A stretch of DNA of 64,000 bases, from assembly GCF_013408535.1 (NCBI RefSeq), contig NZ_JACBZA010000001.1, positions 3,246,850 through 3,310,849 on the forward strand, in the 5' to 3' direction. Shown one piece after another: positions 35,805-44,797 of the stretch. The position numbers were made by a program, and so were the translations under genes. Every line of letters starts with the position of its first letter. Within the stretch, counting starts at the first letter, position 1. The stretch comes from Actinopolymorpha cephalotaxi (lineage in GTDB: Bacteria > Actinomycetota > Actinomycetes > Propionibacteriales > Actinopolymorphaceae). Below the pieces are notes generated by a model, which was not told the DNA's origin, searched no databases, and worked only from the letters and a program-made list of their open reading frames with translations.

Positions 35805-38582
35805 ATGCACGTCAGGCGCAAGCGCCGACGCGACAAAGCAGATCGTTTCACTCGCTCCGCCGGCAGCCGGATCCGCGTCATCGCGGCCGGCGCCGCCACC
35901 CTCGCCCTCGCAGGCGGTGGGATGGCGTACGCCTCCACCGAGGCGTTCGGCACCAGCCAGGTCGGGCAGACCACCGGCCAGGGCACCGTCCTGCCCAGCG
36001 ACCAGAACGTCAAGCCGATAGGCGACCGGCTGCTCGTCGACAATGGAAAGCTGCTCGCCTCCACGATCAGCCCTGACGGCCGCCACCTCGCCGCACTGAC
36101 GACCGACGCGGCGATCGCACTGACCATCGTCGACCTGCAGACCTACAAGGTGATTCAGCAGGCCGGCACGTCGCCGACCGCCGACCTGCGCATCAGCAAC
36201 AACAACGTGGGCCAGGAGGGACCGACGTACTCCCCCGACGGCAAGACGCTGTGGATGCCGCAGATCAACGGCTACGACCGCTTCCCCGTCAACGCCGACG
36301 GCACCGTCGGCGCACCGACGTTCATCGCCATCCCGGCCGACGGAGCCAAGCACGCGACACCCGCGCAGGCGGTGTACTCGCCTGACGGATCCACCCTGTA
36401 CGCCGCCGTCAATGGCCAGAACCGCGTCGTGGCCATGAACCCCACCACCGGTGTGATCCAGCACAGCTGGGCCGTGGGCAGAGCCCCACGCGACCTCGTG
36501 CTGGTCGGCGGCAAACTCTACGTCAGCAACGAAGGTGGCCGCCCGGCGAAGGCAGGCGACAGCACCCTCGACTCCTACGGCACGCAGGTGCCCGCCGACC
36601 CCGACACCGGGGCCACGACCACCGGCACGGTCAGCGTCATCGACGTGGCCGACCCATCCGCCGACATCGACAGTATCGACGTCGGCCTGCACCCGACCGC
36701 GTTGCACGCCGCCAACGGGGCGCTCTTCGTCACCGACACCGGCAGCGACCATGTGTCGGTGATCGACACCTCCACCGAGAAGGTGGTCCAGACGATCACC
36801 ACCCAGCCCTGGCCGAAGGCCGAGGTCGGCTACCACCCCAACGGCGTGACCCTCACCAAGGACGGTCACCTTCTGGTGACCCTCGGCCGAGCGAATGCGC
36901 TCGCGGTCTACCGCTACACCAGCCCCCAGGAGCCGGTCAGCTACGTCGGTCTTCTGCCGACCGACTACTACCCGGAGAACGTGACCACCGTGGGCGACAA
37001 GGTGCTTGTCACGAACCTGCGTGGAATCGGCGCGCGCGGACCCGAACGCACCATCGCCAAGGGGCCCGGCACCGAACCCGCCACCGGCCACAACACCCAC
37101 GCCTCGACCGGCACCCTGCAGCGGTTCGCGCTCCCGGACGACTCGGTGATCGCAGACGGCACGGACACCGTCGTTCACCAGAACGGCTGGGACGACACCT
37201 CCGTCGAGAAACGCGATGGTGGGAACGTACCTCCGGTCGCGGTCCCGCAGCGGCTCGGAGATCCGTCGACCATCAAGCACGTTTTCCTGCTCGTCAAGGA
37301 AAACCGCTCCTACGACCAGGTGTTCGGCGACGACCCGCGCGGCAACGGCGACCCGTCGCTGGCGCAGTTCGGGGCGAACGTGACGCCGAACCAGCACGCC
37401 CTTGCGCAGCAGTTCGGGTTGTACGACAACACCTACGACGTCGGCACCAACTCCGCCGAGGGCCACAACTGGCTCATGCAGGCCGACAACCCCGAGTACA
37501 CCGAATCCCAGGCAGGCGAGTACGAGCGCAGCTACGGCTCCAACAACGACGCCCTCGGCCACCAGCGCTCCGGCTTCATCTGGACCGGCGCCAAAGCGGC
37601 CGGCAAGAGCGCGCGGGTCTTCGGCGAGTACAACCCGACCATGACCGACCCGGCCGGAACGACCTGGCAGGACTACTACTGCGACTACAAAAACATGGCC
37701 GAGACCGGTGCGGACACCGCCATCTCGACCTCCACGTCCTCACCGATCCCGTCACTGAACGACATCACGGTCCACAAGTACCCGCACTTCGACACCGGCA
37801 TCCCTGACCAATACCGCTACGAAATCTGGAAGCGCGACTTCGACGCCAACGGACCGGCCCACCTCAACATGATGTGGCTGTCCAGCGACCACACTGGCGG
37901 CCCGCCCAACCCGATCGCCCAGGTCGCCGACAACGACCTCGCGGTCGGCAAGGTCGTGGATCACATCTCCCACAGCAAGTACTGGAAGGACTCCGCGATC
38001 TTCGTGATCGAGGACGACACCCAGAACGGCGTCGACCACATCGACGGCGCCCGCGGCCCGGTACAGATCATCAGCCCGTGGGCACGGCACGGCGTCATTG
38101 ACAGCCACTACTACACGCAGATCACCGTGATCCGCACAATCGAGCAGATCCTCGGGATCACGCCGATGAACCAGAAGGACAGCGCCGCCACTCCCATGCA
38201 CAGGGCGTTCACCCAGGCGGCCGACTACACCCCCTTCAAGGCCGTACCCAACCGCATCCCGCTCACCTATGGACTGTCGACCCAGCCCAACTGCGGCAGT
38301 GACGAAGTGGCTCCCAAGTACGCCCCGCTCGCACCAGCGCAGGCGCCGGTAGCGGTGCCCGCGGACAAGCAGCACGTCGCCGACCTCTGGCGAGCCTGGA
38401 AGAAGCAGCAGCACCTGACCGGCCCGAAGGCGGCGCCGGACTACGCCAACCCCGAGCAGATGGACCACTTCACCTGGTACGAAGCACACGGGTGGAGGAC
38501 CCCCTACCCGGGCGAGCACAAGATCCTCAGCCCGGCCGAGCTCCCCGGCCGCTACCTCCCGTCCCCGGACTCCGACGGCTGA
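35805..38582 (+). CDS. secreted beta-propeller/phosphoesterase 2, paralog of the 24927 gene
   Basis: A 925-aa exported protein with the same leader (RIRVIAAGAATLALAGGGMA), YVTN propeller (SPDGSTLYAAVNGQNRVVAM, GALFVTDTGSDHVSVIDTST) and C-terminal phosphoesterase domain (HVFLLVKENRSYDQVFGD, SAEGHNWLMQADNPEY, FVIEDDTQNGVDHIDGAR) as the gene at 24927. Alignment is collinear through the full length, including the 5' leader bases. The pair is therefore a duplication, with about 8 kb of other hydrolase genes between the copies. Sequence divergence in the loops suggests different substrates. A perfect hairpin terminator follows. Confidence 0.9.
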   Translation: MHVRRKRRRDKADRFTRSAGSRIRVIAAGAATLALAGGGMAYASTEAFGTSQVGQTTGQGTVLPSDQNVKPIGDRLLVDNGKLLASTISPDGRHLAALTTDAAIALTIVDLQTYKVIQQAGTSPTADLRISNNNVGQEGPTYSPDGKTLWMPQINGYDRFPVNADGTVGAPTFIAIPADGAKHATPAQAVYSPDGSTLYAAVNGQNRVVAMNPTTGVIQHSWAVGRAPRDLVLVGGKLYVSNEGGRPAKAGDSTLDSYGTQVPADPDTGATTTGTVSVIDVADPSADIDSIDVGLHPTALHAANGALFVTDTGSDHVSVIDTSTEKVVQTITTQPWPKAEVGYHPNGVTLTKDGHLLVTLGRANALAVYRYTSPQEPVSYVGLLPTDYYPENVTTVGDKVLVTNLRGIGARGPERTIAKGPGTEPATGHNTHASTGTLQRFALPDDSVIADGTDTVVHQNGWDDTSVEKRDGGNVPPVAVPQRLGDPSTIKHVFLLVKENRSYDQVFGDDPRGNGDPSLAQFGANVTPNQHALAQQFGLYDNTYDVGTNSAEGHNWLMQADNPEYTESQAGEYERSYGSNNDALGHQRSGFIWTGAKAAGKSARVFGEYNPTMTDPAGTTWQDYYCDYKNMAETGADTAISTSTSSPIPSLNDITVHKYPHFDTGIPDQYRYEIWKRDFDANGPAHLNMMWLSSDHTGGPPNPIAQVADNDLAVGKVVDHISHSKYWKDSAIFVIEDDTQNGVDHIDGARGPVQIISPWARHGVIDSHYYTQITVIRTIEQILGITPMNQKDSAATPMHRAFTQAADYTPFKAVPNRIPLTYGLSTQPNCGSDEVAPKYAPLAPAQAPVAVPADKQHVADLWRAWKKQQHLTGPKAAPDYANPEQMDHFTWYEAHGWRTPYPGEHKILSPAELPGRYLPSPDSDG

Positions 38583-38603
38583 GTTCGACACGCTCCGCGC
38601 GAC

Positions 38604-38631
38604 CGGCCCGCCGACGTTGTCCGGCGGGCCG
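38604..38631 (+). terminator. hairpin after phosphoesterase 2
   Basis: CGGCCCGCCG and CGGCGGGCCG form a perfect 10-bp stem with an 8-base loop, 21 bases after the stop. Confidence 0.8.
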
Positions 38632-38750
38632 ATCGCGGCGTTGACGCAATTGTTAGCTGGGCTTGGCCGGCGGGTCACTTCGTCGCGGGTGGCGGCGAAC
38701 TGACCCGCCGGCCAACGCCGTGGGTCGAGCCAGATGATCTTTACGCGGAA

Positions 38751-38757
38751 GTTCACC
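38751..38757 (+). promoter_or_regulatory. GTTCACC heptamer before the PLC gene
   Basis: A single GTTCACC lies 85 bp before the PLC start, with a weak second half. It is consistent with, but does not prove, PhoP control. Confidence 0.25.
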
Positions 38758-38841
38758 GACGTGTCGGCAGCCCGTCGGCTGTGAGCCGCGCCGAGGTCAG
38801 AGCCTTTCGGAGCATCCATCCCGCTCTCGGAGGTCTGTCCC

Positions 38842-41013
38842 ATGCCCGAACTCTCACGCAGACATCTGCTCGGCGCCGCCGCTGCGGTGACCGGAGGGGC
38901 CGCTGTGAACGCCGCCCTGCCTGCCGGCGCAGCGGCCGCGGCTCCGGCGTCGGCGGCCAAGCCCCCTCCCGGGGTTCGCGGCGATATCCGAGACGTCAAG
39001 CACGTCGTGGTCGTCATGCAGGAGAACCGCAGCTTCGACCACTACTTCGGCTGTCTGAAAGGCGTGCGCGGCTTCGGCGACCGTTCGACCATCGTCCTTC
39101 CTGGTGGCAAGTCGGTCTGGGAGCAGCCGCAGACGCCCACTGCTGGTGCCGCCACGCAGTTCCCGTGGCGGCTGAGCGGCGCCAAGACCTGGAGCGGATC
39201 CACGCCACCGAGCCCCGAGATCGGCGCGGCCAACTACGGCGGCACCAGCCACGGCTGGGACGACCAGCACGCCGCGTGGTACGGCGGGCAGATGAACGGC
39301 TGGTACTCCGCCAAGGGCGGACCAACCACGCTCGGCTATCTGGACCGGCATGACCTGCCCTTCCACTACGCGCTGGCCGACGCCTACACCGTCGGCGACG
39401 CGTACCACTGCTCCGTGATCAGCGCGACCGGTCCCAACCGCACCTACCTGTGGAGCGGAACGATCAACGCCAACCGGGAACACGGCAGCTTCGTCGCCTA
39501 CTCCGGAGGGGACGAGCGCGGAAGGTTCCTGCCCTGGCAGTCCTACGCCGAGACGTTGCAGGCGGCCGGGGTCAACTGGCGGGTCTACCAGTGCGCCGAC
39601 GACTACGGCGACAACGGCCTGGAATACTTCGACACCTTCGCCAAGCTGGACCCCACCCAGGGCGGCAAGGCCGAACCCGGCAACGTCTACTACGACAACG
39701 GTGTCAAGAACGTCCCCGAACCGGCCACCGGACTGTCCGGCAACGCCAACAACCTGATCGCAGCGATCCGCTCCGACGTACAGCGCGGCACACTGCCACA
39801 GGTCAGTTGGGTCGTGAACAACCAGTTCTTCTCCGAGCACCCGGTCACCGCCCCCAGCAACGGGGCGTACTTCCTCCGCGGAGTCCTCGAAGCGCTCAAC
39901 GCCGACCCGGACGTGTTCAACTCGACACTAGTGATCCTCAACTACGACGAGAACGACGGCCAGTTCGACCATGTCCCGCCGCCGGTGCCGGCCCCGGGCG
40001 AGGAGGACGAGTTCGTCACCGGAACGCTCGGGTCGTACGGTGTCACCGCACCCGTTCCGGTCGGGCTCGGTTTCCGCGTTCCGTTGGTCCTCGTCTCGCC
40101 CTGGACCCGCGGTGGCTGGGTCACCTCGGAAGTGTCCGACCACACCTCGGTCATCCAGTTCCTCGAGAAGTGGACCACCGCGATCGGCAAGCCGGCCATC
40201 TCCCCGAACATCAGCCAATGGCGGCGCAAGGTCTGCGGCGACCTGACCTCGGCCTTCGACTTCAAAGCTCCCGTCTACGGCCTGCCGGACCTGCCGCACA
40301 CGGGACCACTGGTCCCGGAGGTGCAGTACACCCCGCTGCCGGGCGACAACACCATGCCGGCCCAGGAGACAGGCACGAAGCGAGCTCGCCCGCTGCCCTA
40401 CCAGCCGAACGTCAACCTCGTCGGCTTCACCAGCGGACCGTCCGGCACTGCGGCCAAGCTGGAGTTCAGCAACACAGCTCCGTTCGTGACAAAGGCGAGT
40501 CACTTCGCGGTCTACAACAACCGCACCGGCGCCCCGTCCCTCAGCCAGTACCCGGCCGCCTTTCCCCACCAGTACACCGTCGCGGCGCACGCGACGGTCT
40601 CCGGGACCGGCGCCGTGGGCAGCTCCGCCGGCGACACCAAGTACGACATCACCGTGACCGGCGCCAACCGATTCCTGCGCAGGTTCATCGGTGATGTCGC
40701 AACAGCCGGCAAGAACCTCCTCGTGGAGACCACCTACTACGACGGCACGGCCACCGCAACTCCGAAGTTGAAGCTGTGGCTGACCAACAACACCGGTTCA
40801 CCGGTGACCTTCACGATCACGCCCAACCACTACCTGACCGGCGGGCCGCGAACGGTGGAGGTCTCCCCGCACAGCAGGGAAGCCTGGGCAGTGAACCCGA
40901 CACAGGTCAGCGACGGCTGGTACGACGTGACCGTCACAGCCGACAGCGACGACCAGTGGGCGCAACGGCTGGTCGGCCATCTGGAACAGGGAACACCCAG
41001 CATCACCGGGTGA
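38842..41013 (+). CDS. phosphocholine-type phospholipase C, Tat-exported
   Basis: A 723-aa protein with a twin-arginine leader (ELSRRHLLGAAAAVTGGAAV). VKHVVVVMQENRSFDHYFG, SATGPNRTYLWSGTINAN, VILNYDENDGQFDHVPPP and DHTSVIQFLEKWT are the catalytic blocks of non-haemolytic phospholipase C. The last 200 residues are two C-terminal PLC repeats (YDITVTGANRFLRRFIGDVA, LKLWLTNNTGSPVTFTI). Length and architecture match PlcN/PlcH-like phosphocholine-preferring PLC. It cleaves phosphatidylcholine or sphingomyelin-type lipids outside the cell, releasing phosphocholine. No choline-uptake genes accompany it, so phosphate supply is the likelier purpose. Confidence 0.92.
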   Translation: MPELSRRHLLGAAAAVTGGAAVNAALPAGAAAAAPASAAKPPPGVRGDIRDVKHVVVVMQENRSFDHYFGCLKGVRGFGDRSTIVLPGGKSVWEQPQTPTAGAATQFPWRLSGAKTWSGSTPPSPEIGAANYGGTSHGWDDQHAAWYGGQMNGWYSAKGGPTTLGYLDRHDLPFHYALADAYTVGDAYHCSVISATGPNRTYLWSGTINANREHGSFVAYSGGDERGRFLPWQSYAETLQAAGVNWRVYQCADDYGDNGLEYFDTFAKLDPTQGGKAEPGNVYYDNGVKNVPEPATGLSGNANNLIAAIRSDVQRGTLPQVSWVVNNQFFSEHPVTAPSNGAYFLRGVLEALNADPDVFNSTLVILNYDENDGQFDHVPPPVPAPGEEDEFVTGTLGSYGVTAPVPVGLGFRVPLVLVSPWTRGGWVTSEVSDHTSVIQFLEKWTTAIGKPAISPNISQWRRKVCGDLTSAFDFKAPVYGLPDLPHTGPLVPEVQYTPLPGDNTMPAQETGTKRARPLPYQPNVNLVGFTSGPSGTAAKLEFSNTAPFVTKASHFAVYNNRTGAPSLSQYPAAFPHQYTVAAHATVSGTGAVGSSAGDTKYDITVTGANRFLRRFIGDVATAGKNLLVETTYYDGTATATPKLKLWLTNNTGSPVTFTITPNHYLTGGPRTVEVSPHSREAWAVNPTQVSDGWYDVTVTADSDDQWAQRLVGHLEQGTPSITG

Positions 41014-41110
41014 ATCCAGCGGCCGGGGGACCCGCCACCAGGCGGTCCCCTGCCACCGGCTTACCGCCTGGGGAATCGGGCAGGGCAAGATCACTATCTG
41101 ATCCGCAAGC

Positions 41111-41124
41111 GTTCATCGTTCGTC
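41111..41124 (+). promoter_or_regulatory. GTTCATC-GTTCGTC tandem
   Basis: Two adjacent heptamers beginning GTTC lie 96 bp before the gene at 41220. They resemble PHO-box units but with 7-base rather than 11-base spacing. Confidence 0.25.
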
Positions 41125-41219
41125 CATCGGCCGGTCGGCTGCACGGCTTCCGCCCGGCGCAACATTGCCGCCGCCGGTCACGCGATTGACCGGCGTCAGC
41201 ATCCTGGCGAGGAGGAACC

Positions 41220-42797
41220 GTGTCATCAGCGGGACGAAGCATCCGCACGGTCGCGACCGCGGCAGCAGGCGCGGCACTGGTAGCGGCGGTCTCAGCGCTC
41301 GGAACCGGTGTCGGGACGGGGCTGCCACCACGCAGTGGGTCAGACCTCGAGCCGGTCGCGGCACAGACCGCGGCGACCAAGACACCGATCGAGCACCTGG
41401 TAGTGATCTTCCAGGAGAACGTCTCCTTCGATCACTATTTCGCGACGTACCCCCGTGCGGCCAACCCGGCGGGTCAGCCCGCCTTCCGTGCGGCACCGGG
41501 CACCCCTGCGGTGAACGGCCTGAACGCCTCTCTGCTCGCGCCCAACAATCCCAACTCGGCGCAGCCGTTCCGGCTGGACCGAACCCAGGCGCAGACCTGC
41601 GATCAGGACCACAGCTACACCGACGAGCAGAAGGCCACCGACTCGGGGCTGATGGACAAGTTCGTCGAGACCATCGGCCGGGGCAGCGCCTCATGTGCCG
41701 ACTACGGGCACGGCAAGGGCCTGACCATGGGCTACTACGACGGCAACACCGTCACCGCGATGTGGAACTACGCCCAGCACTTCGCGATGAGCGACAACTC
41801 CTTCAATACGACGTACGGCCCGTCCTCGCCCGGTGCGATCAACCTCGTGTCCGGCCAGACGCACTGGTTCACCAACGACAAGTCCACGGCCGTCACCGAG
41901 AACCACACCATGATCGGCGACCCGCAACCTGGCCTTGACAAGTGCTCGAACCGAGACACCTCCGTCGCGACGCCGGAGAACAAGGGCAACGTCGGTGACC
42001 TGCTGAACGCCCACAACGTCACCTGGGGCTGGTTCCAGGGTGGATTCGCCGACTGCAACGCCTCACACACCGACGTCGGCGGCGCAGCCTCCAAGGACTA
42101 CATCCCGCACCACGAGCCGTTCCAGTACTACCCGTCAACGGCGAACCCGCAGCACCTGCCGCCGAGCAGCGTGGCGATGATCGGCAAGAAGGACGAGGCC
42201 AACCACCAGTACGACCTGGCCGACTTCTGGAAGTCCGTCGACGCCGGGAGCATGCCGGGGGTCAGCTTCCTCAAGGCCGCCGCCTACCAGGACGGCCACG
42301 CCGGCTACTCCACTCCGTTGGACGAGCAGACCTTCCTCGTCAACACGATCAACCGCCTGCAGCGCTCCAAGGACTGGGCCAACACCGCAGTCGTCATCGC
42401 CTACGACGACTCCGACGGATGGTACGACCACCAGATGGGTCCGATCGTCAACCAGTCCCTCGACCCAGCCCACGACGGAATCACCAAGGACAACCTGTGC
42501 GGCAGCGACGCGCGCAACGTGTCCGGCGGCTACCAGGACCGCTGCGGCTACGGTCCGCGCCTCCCGCTGCTGGTGATCTCGCCCTACGCCAGGTCCAACT
42601 ACGTCGACCACACCACGACCGACCAGACATCGATCCTCGCCTTCATCGAGGACAACTGGAACCTCGGCCGGATCGGCGACCACTCCTTCGACGAGAAGGC
42701 GGGCAGTCTCGACGGGCTGTTCGACTTCGCGTCCCACCGCGGAAGGACCAAGCCGCTCTACCTCGACCCGGCAACCGGCGCTCCCCACGGAGGTTGA
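41220..42797 (+). CDS. secreted acid phosphatase/phospholipase C-family phosphoesterase (AcpA-like)
   Basis: A 525-aa protein. The GTG at 41220 follows GGAGGAACC. The N-terminal hydrophobic segment VATAAAGAALVAAVSALGTG acts as the signal. IEHLVVIFQENVSFDHYFAT, FNTTYGPSSPGAINLVSGQT (nucleophile region), AVVIAYDDSDGWYDHQMGP and DQTSILAFIEDNWNLGRIGD are the catalytic blocks, and the order matches AcpA-type acid phosphatases better than choline-specific PLC. It probably releases phosphate from extracellular esters. Stand-alone transcript: its own upstream heptamer tandem and a strong terminator after it. Confidence 0.9.
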   Translation: MSSAGRSIRTVATAAAGAALVAAVSALGTGVGTGLPPRSGSDLEPVAAQTAATKTPIEHLVVIFQENVSFDHYFATYPRAANPAGQPAFRAAPGTPAVNGLNASLLAPNNPNSAQPFRLDRTQAQTCDQDHSYTDEQKATDSGLMDKFVETIGRGSASCADYGHGKGLTMGYYDGNTVTAMWNYAQHFAMSDNSFNTTYGPSSPGAINLVSGQTHWFTNDKSTAVTENHTMIGDPQPGLDKCSNRDTSVATPENKGNVGDLLNAHNVTWGWFQGGFADCNASHTDVGGAASKDYIPHHEPFQYYPSTANPQHLPPSSVAMIGKKDEANHQYDLADFWKSVDAGSMPGVSFLKAAAYQDGHAGYSTPLDEQTFLVNTINRLQRSKDWANTAVVIAYDDSDGWYDHQMGPIVNQSLDPAHDGITKDNLCGSDARNVSGGYQDRCGYGPRLPLLVISPYARSNYVDHTTTDQTSILAFIEDNWNLGRIGDHSFDEKAGSLDGLFDFASHRGRTKPLYLDPATGAPHGG

Positions 42798-42829
42798 GGA
42801 CAGTCACGAGGTGCCCCTCGACCCCACCT

Positions 42830-42867
42830 GTGGCCGCCGCCTCTCCCTTGCGAGAGGTGGCGGCCAC
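42830..42867 (+). terminator. hairpin after the AcpA-like gene
   Basis: GTGGCCGCCGCCTCTC pairs with GAGAGGTGGCGGCCAC (one G-T pair) around a 6-base loop, 33 bases after the stop. This is the strongest hairpin in the window. Confidence 0.85.
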
Positions 42868-43058
42868 GTCACCTGCGACCCCGCCGGCCTTCGCCTCGCC
42901 GAGGTGTCGCAGTCCCGGACATTCGTCTGGGACCCAACGGCGCAGTGCGATAGCCCTATCAGCCGGAACTCTCGGCGTAGCCCCCGCACGGCGGTCAGGC
43001 GGTCTGAGTCGGCGTGGCGGCGCTCCTCTGACCCGACTGAGTCAATCCTCCGAAGCGC

Positions 43059-43123
43059 GGGGTGCGGGACGGGGTGCGAAATGCCGTCTGCCGGTGCTCG
43101 CCAAGGGGCAGGTGAGGGTGATC
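43059..43123 (+). repeat. dispersed repeat copy D, truncated
   Basis: The first ~65 bases of the repeat (GGGGTGCGGGACGGGGTGCG through GAGGGTGATC) are present. The sequence then enters the IS3-family element. The missing 3' part, including the tRNA-like half, is not found on the other side of the IS. Confidence 0.85.
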
Positions 43124-43222
43124 CTTGAATCGCCCTGGGTCGCTTGGAGGCTCTGCCCTGCCCTGGGTTCGATGGAGTCAAGTGACCTGCCCTGGGTTCG
43201 ATGGAGTCGAGAATCTGGACTC

Positions 43223-44077
43223 TCATGCGACGGTGATGATGTGTGTGCGTTCGAACTCTATCGGTGTGAGCATGCCGAGGGCGCTGTGCCGGCGTTGGCG
43301 GTTGTGCCAGATCTCGAGGTAGTCGAACATCGCGTTGGCGAGCTCGATCCGGGTCTTCCACTTCTTGCGGTCCAGTAGTTCGACCTGCACGCGTGACCAG
43401 AACGACTCGATCATCGCATTGTCGTAACAGTCGCCGACGCTGCCCATCGAGGGCACCAGGCCGGAGTTCTTGGCGCGGTCGGTGAAGGCCCACGACCCGA
43501 ACTGGGTGCCCTGGTCGGAGTGGATCACGGTCCCAGCGGCCCTGGTGTTCCCGTGTCGGGTGTCGATCGCCATCCCGAGGGCGTTGGTGACCAGTGCGGC
43601 GTTGGGGGATGCGTCGATGGCCCAGCCCACGACTCGCCTGGAGTAGGTGTCCAAGACGACGCAGCAGTAGACCTTGCCCTCCCGGGTGGGGTGTTCGGTG
43701 ATGTCGGTGACCCATAGCTGGTTCGGCAGGGCCCGGGCGAAGTCGCGGTTGACGCTGTCGGTGGAGATGTTGTCGGGCTTGATGCGCTTCCACTTCGGGC
43801 GTCCTGTCACCCCGTGCAGGCCGGCACGCTGCATCAACAACTCGACCTGGCAGTGGCCGACCGCGACACCGTGGCCGAGGGTGAGTTCGGCGTGGACCCT
43901 CCGGCCGCCGTAGATGCCGCGGGAATCGGTGTGGACCTGCCTGATCAGATCGGTCAGCCACGCGTGCCGCACGGCACGCTCGGACGGGGCGCGGCTCAGT
44001 CGTGCGTAGTATCCGGACTCCGACACGGCCAGGACCCGGCAGGCGACCTGGACAGGGAGCTTCTCGGCAGCCATCAC
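43223..44077 (-). CDS. IS3-family transposase OrfB (rve/DDE integrase domain)
   Basis: A 284-aa protein. HTH_21-like SRGIYGGRRVHAEL precedes the DDE core: LWVTDITEHPT, IHSDQGTQFGSWAF and YDNAMIESFWSRVQVELLDR carry the two Asp and the Glu, and the tail NRQRRHSALGMLTPIEFER is typical. Length and all three catalytic residues are intact. The start overlaps the end of orfA by a few bases (GTGATG), so expression may use coupling or frameshifting, as is usual in IS3. Confidence 0.93.
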   Translation of the reverse strand: MMAAEKLPVQVACRVLAVSESGYYARLSRAPSERAVRHAWLTDLIRQVHTDSRGIYGGRRVHAELTLGHGVAVGHCQVELLMQRAGLHGVTGRPKWKRIKPDNISTDSVNRDFARALPNQLWVTDITEHPTREGKVYCCVVLDTYSRRVVGWAIDASPNAALVTNALGMAIDTRHGNTRAAGTVIHSDQGTQFGSWAFTDRAKNSGLVPSMGSVGDCYDNAMIESFWSRVQVELLDRKKWKTRIELANAMFDYLEIWHNRQRRHSALGMLTPIEFERTHIITVA

Positions 44078-44379
44078 CTCGACCGCCGCGAACCTCCTTT
44101 TGGGGTCGCTTCCTCCCGCAGCAGTTCCACGGCCCGGCGCGCGACGGCCAGCTCGGTCTCCAGGTCGGCGATCCGTTTCTTCGCCGAGGCCAGTTCTGCC
44201 TTCTCCTTGCTCGTCAGGCCAGCGACGAGGCCCTTGTCGATGCGATCCTGGTGTCGCCAGGCGTAGATCGACTGGTCGCTGATGTCGAGGTCGTGCGCGA
44301 CCTGGGCGACGCTACGACCTTCCTCGAGCAGGTCGAGGACCTTACGACGAAACTGCGGCGGGTAGCCCCGTCTTCCCAC
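44074..44379 (-). CDS. IS3-family OrfA (helix-turn-helix)
   Basis: A 101-aa protein from the GTG at 44379. A longer reading start at 44472 would run through the IS end and is rejected. GRRGYPPQFRRKVLDLLEEG and SVAQVAHDLDISDQSIYAWR form the HTH, followed by a leucine-rich coiled coil (ELASAKKRIADLETELAVAR). It binds the element ends and is part of the OrfAB transposase. Confidence 0.9.
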   Translation of the reverse strand: MGRRGYPPQFRRKVLDLLEEGRSVAQVAHDLDISDQSIYAWRHQDRIDKGLVAGLTSKEKAELASAKKRIADLETELAVARRAVELLREEATPKGGSRRSR

Positions 44380-44721
44380 TCTGGCCTCCTGGTGTCGGGC
44401 ACCAGAATCCAGCAATTTCGACTCAACAGAACCCGGGACACACCAGCCTCCAAGCGACCCAGGGCGATTCACATTGATGCCCAGTGTTCGCGCAAGGCCG
44501 CGCCTTCGGTCGGGTCACGGGGTTGCCACGTCCCCGATCTGGTTGTGGACCGGCCCCGTCCTCGCCGTCCTCATCCCAGAGCTGACGGACCAGCGCCGGC
44601 TCCCGGCAGTCTCCTACCGCCGCATGGCCCGCACCCGTGCCTGCCCATCCGGCGATGACCCTCCCGACCACCAAAGCGTTCGCCGAATCCGAAGGACACC
44701 GCCGCCGACTCAGCCACGGAA

Positions 44722-44768
44722 GTCCGGCGTCCGGCGTCCGGCGTCCGGCGTCCGGCGTCCGGCGTCCG
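44722..44768. repeat. 7-bp tandem repeat (GTCCGGC, about 6.7 units)
   Basis: Six perfect GTCCGGC units and a partial seventh run without interruption between the IS3 element and the IS3 remnant. No unique spacers, so not CRISPR. Likely prone to slippage. Confidence 0.9.
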
Positions 44769-44797
44769 AGTGGTGAATCGCCTTATTTTCCGAGGGA

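Larger units (their letters stand above)
43126..44471 (-). mobile_element. intact IS3-family insertion sequence
   Basis: The 1346-bp element has perfect inverted repeats of about 27 bp: the left end begins TGAATCGCCCTGGGTCGC and the right end is its reverse complement, ending at 44471. It carries orfA and orfB on the minus strand. Near the left end CCCTGGGTTCGATGGAGTC occurs twice in tandem (about 43157-43210). Flanking triplets differ (cct/cat), so no target duplication is visible, and repeat D does not resume after the right end. Confidence 0.9.

Noticed and set aside
44722..44768. CRISPR array
   Set aside because: The repeat is 7 bp with no spacers, and no cas genes are present despite the CHAT protease at 4097-6667.
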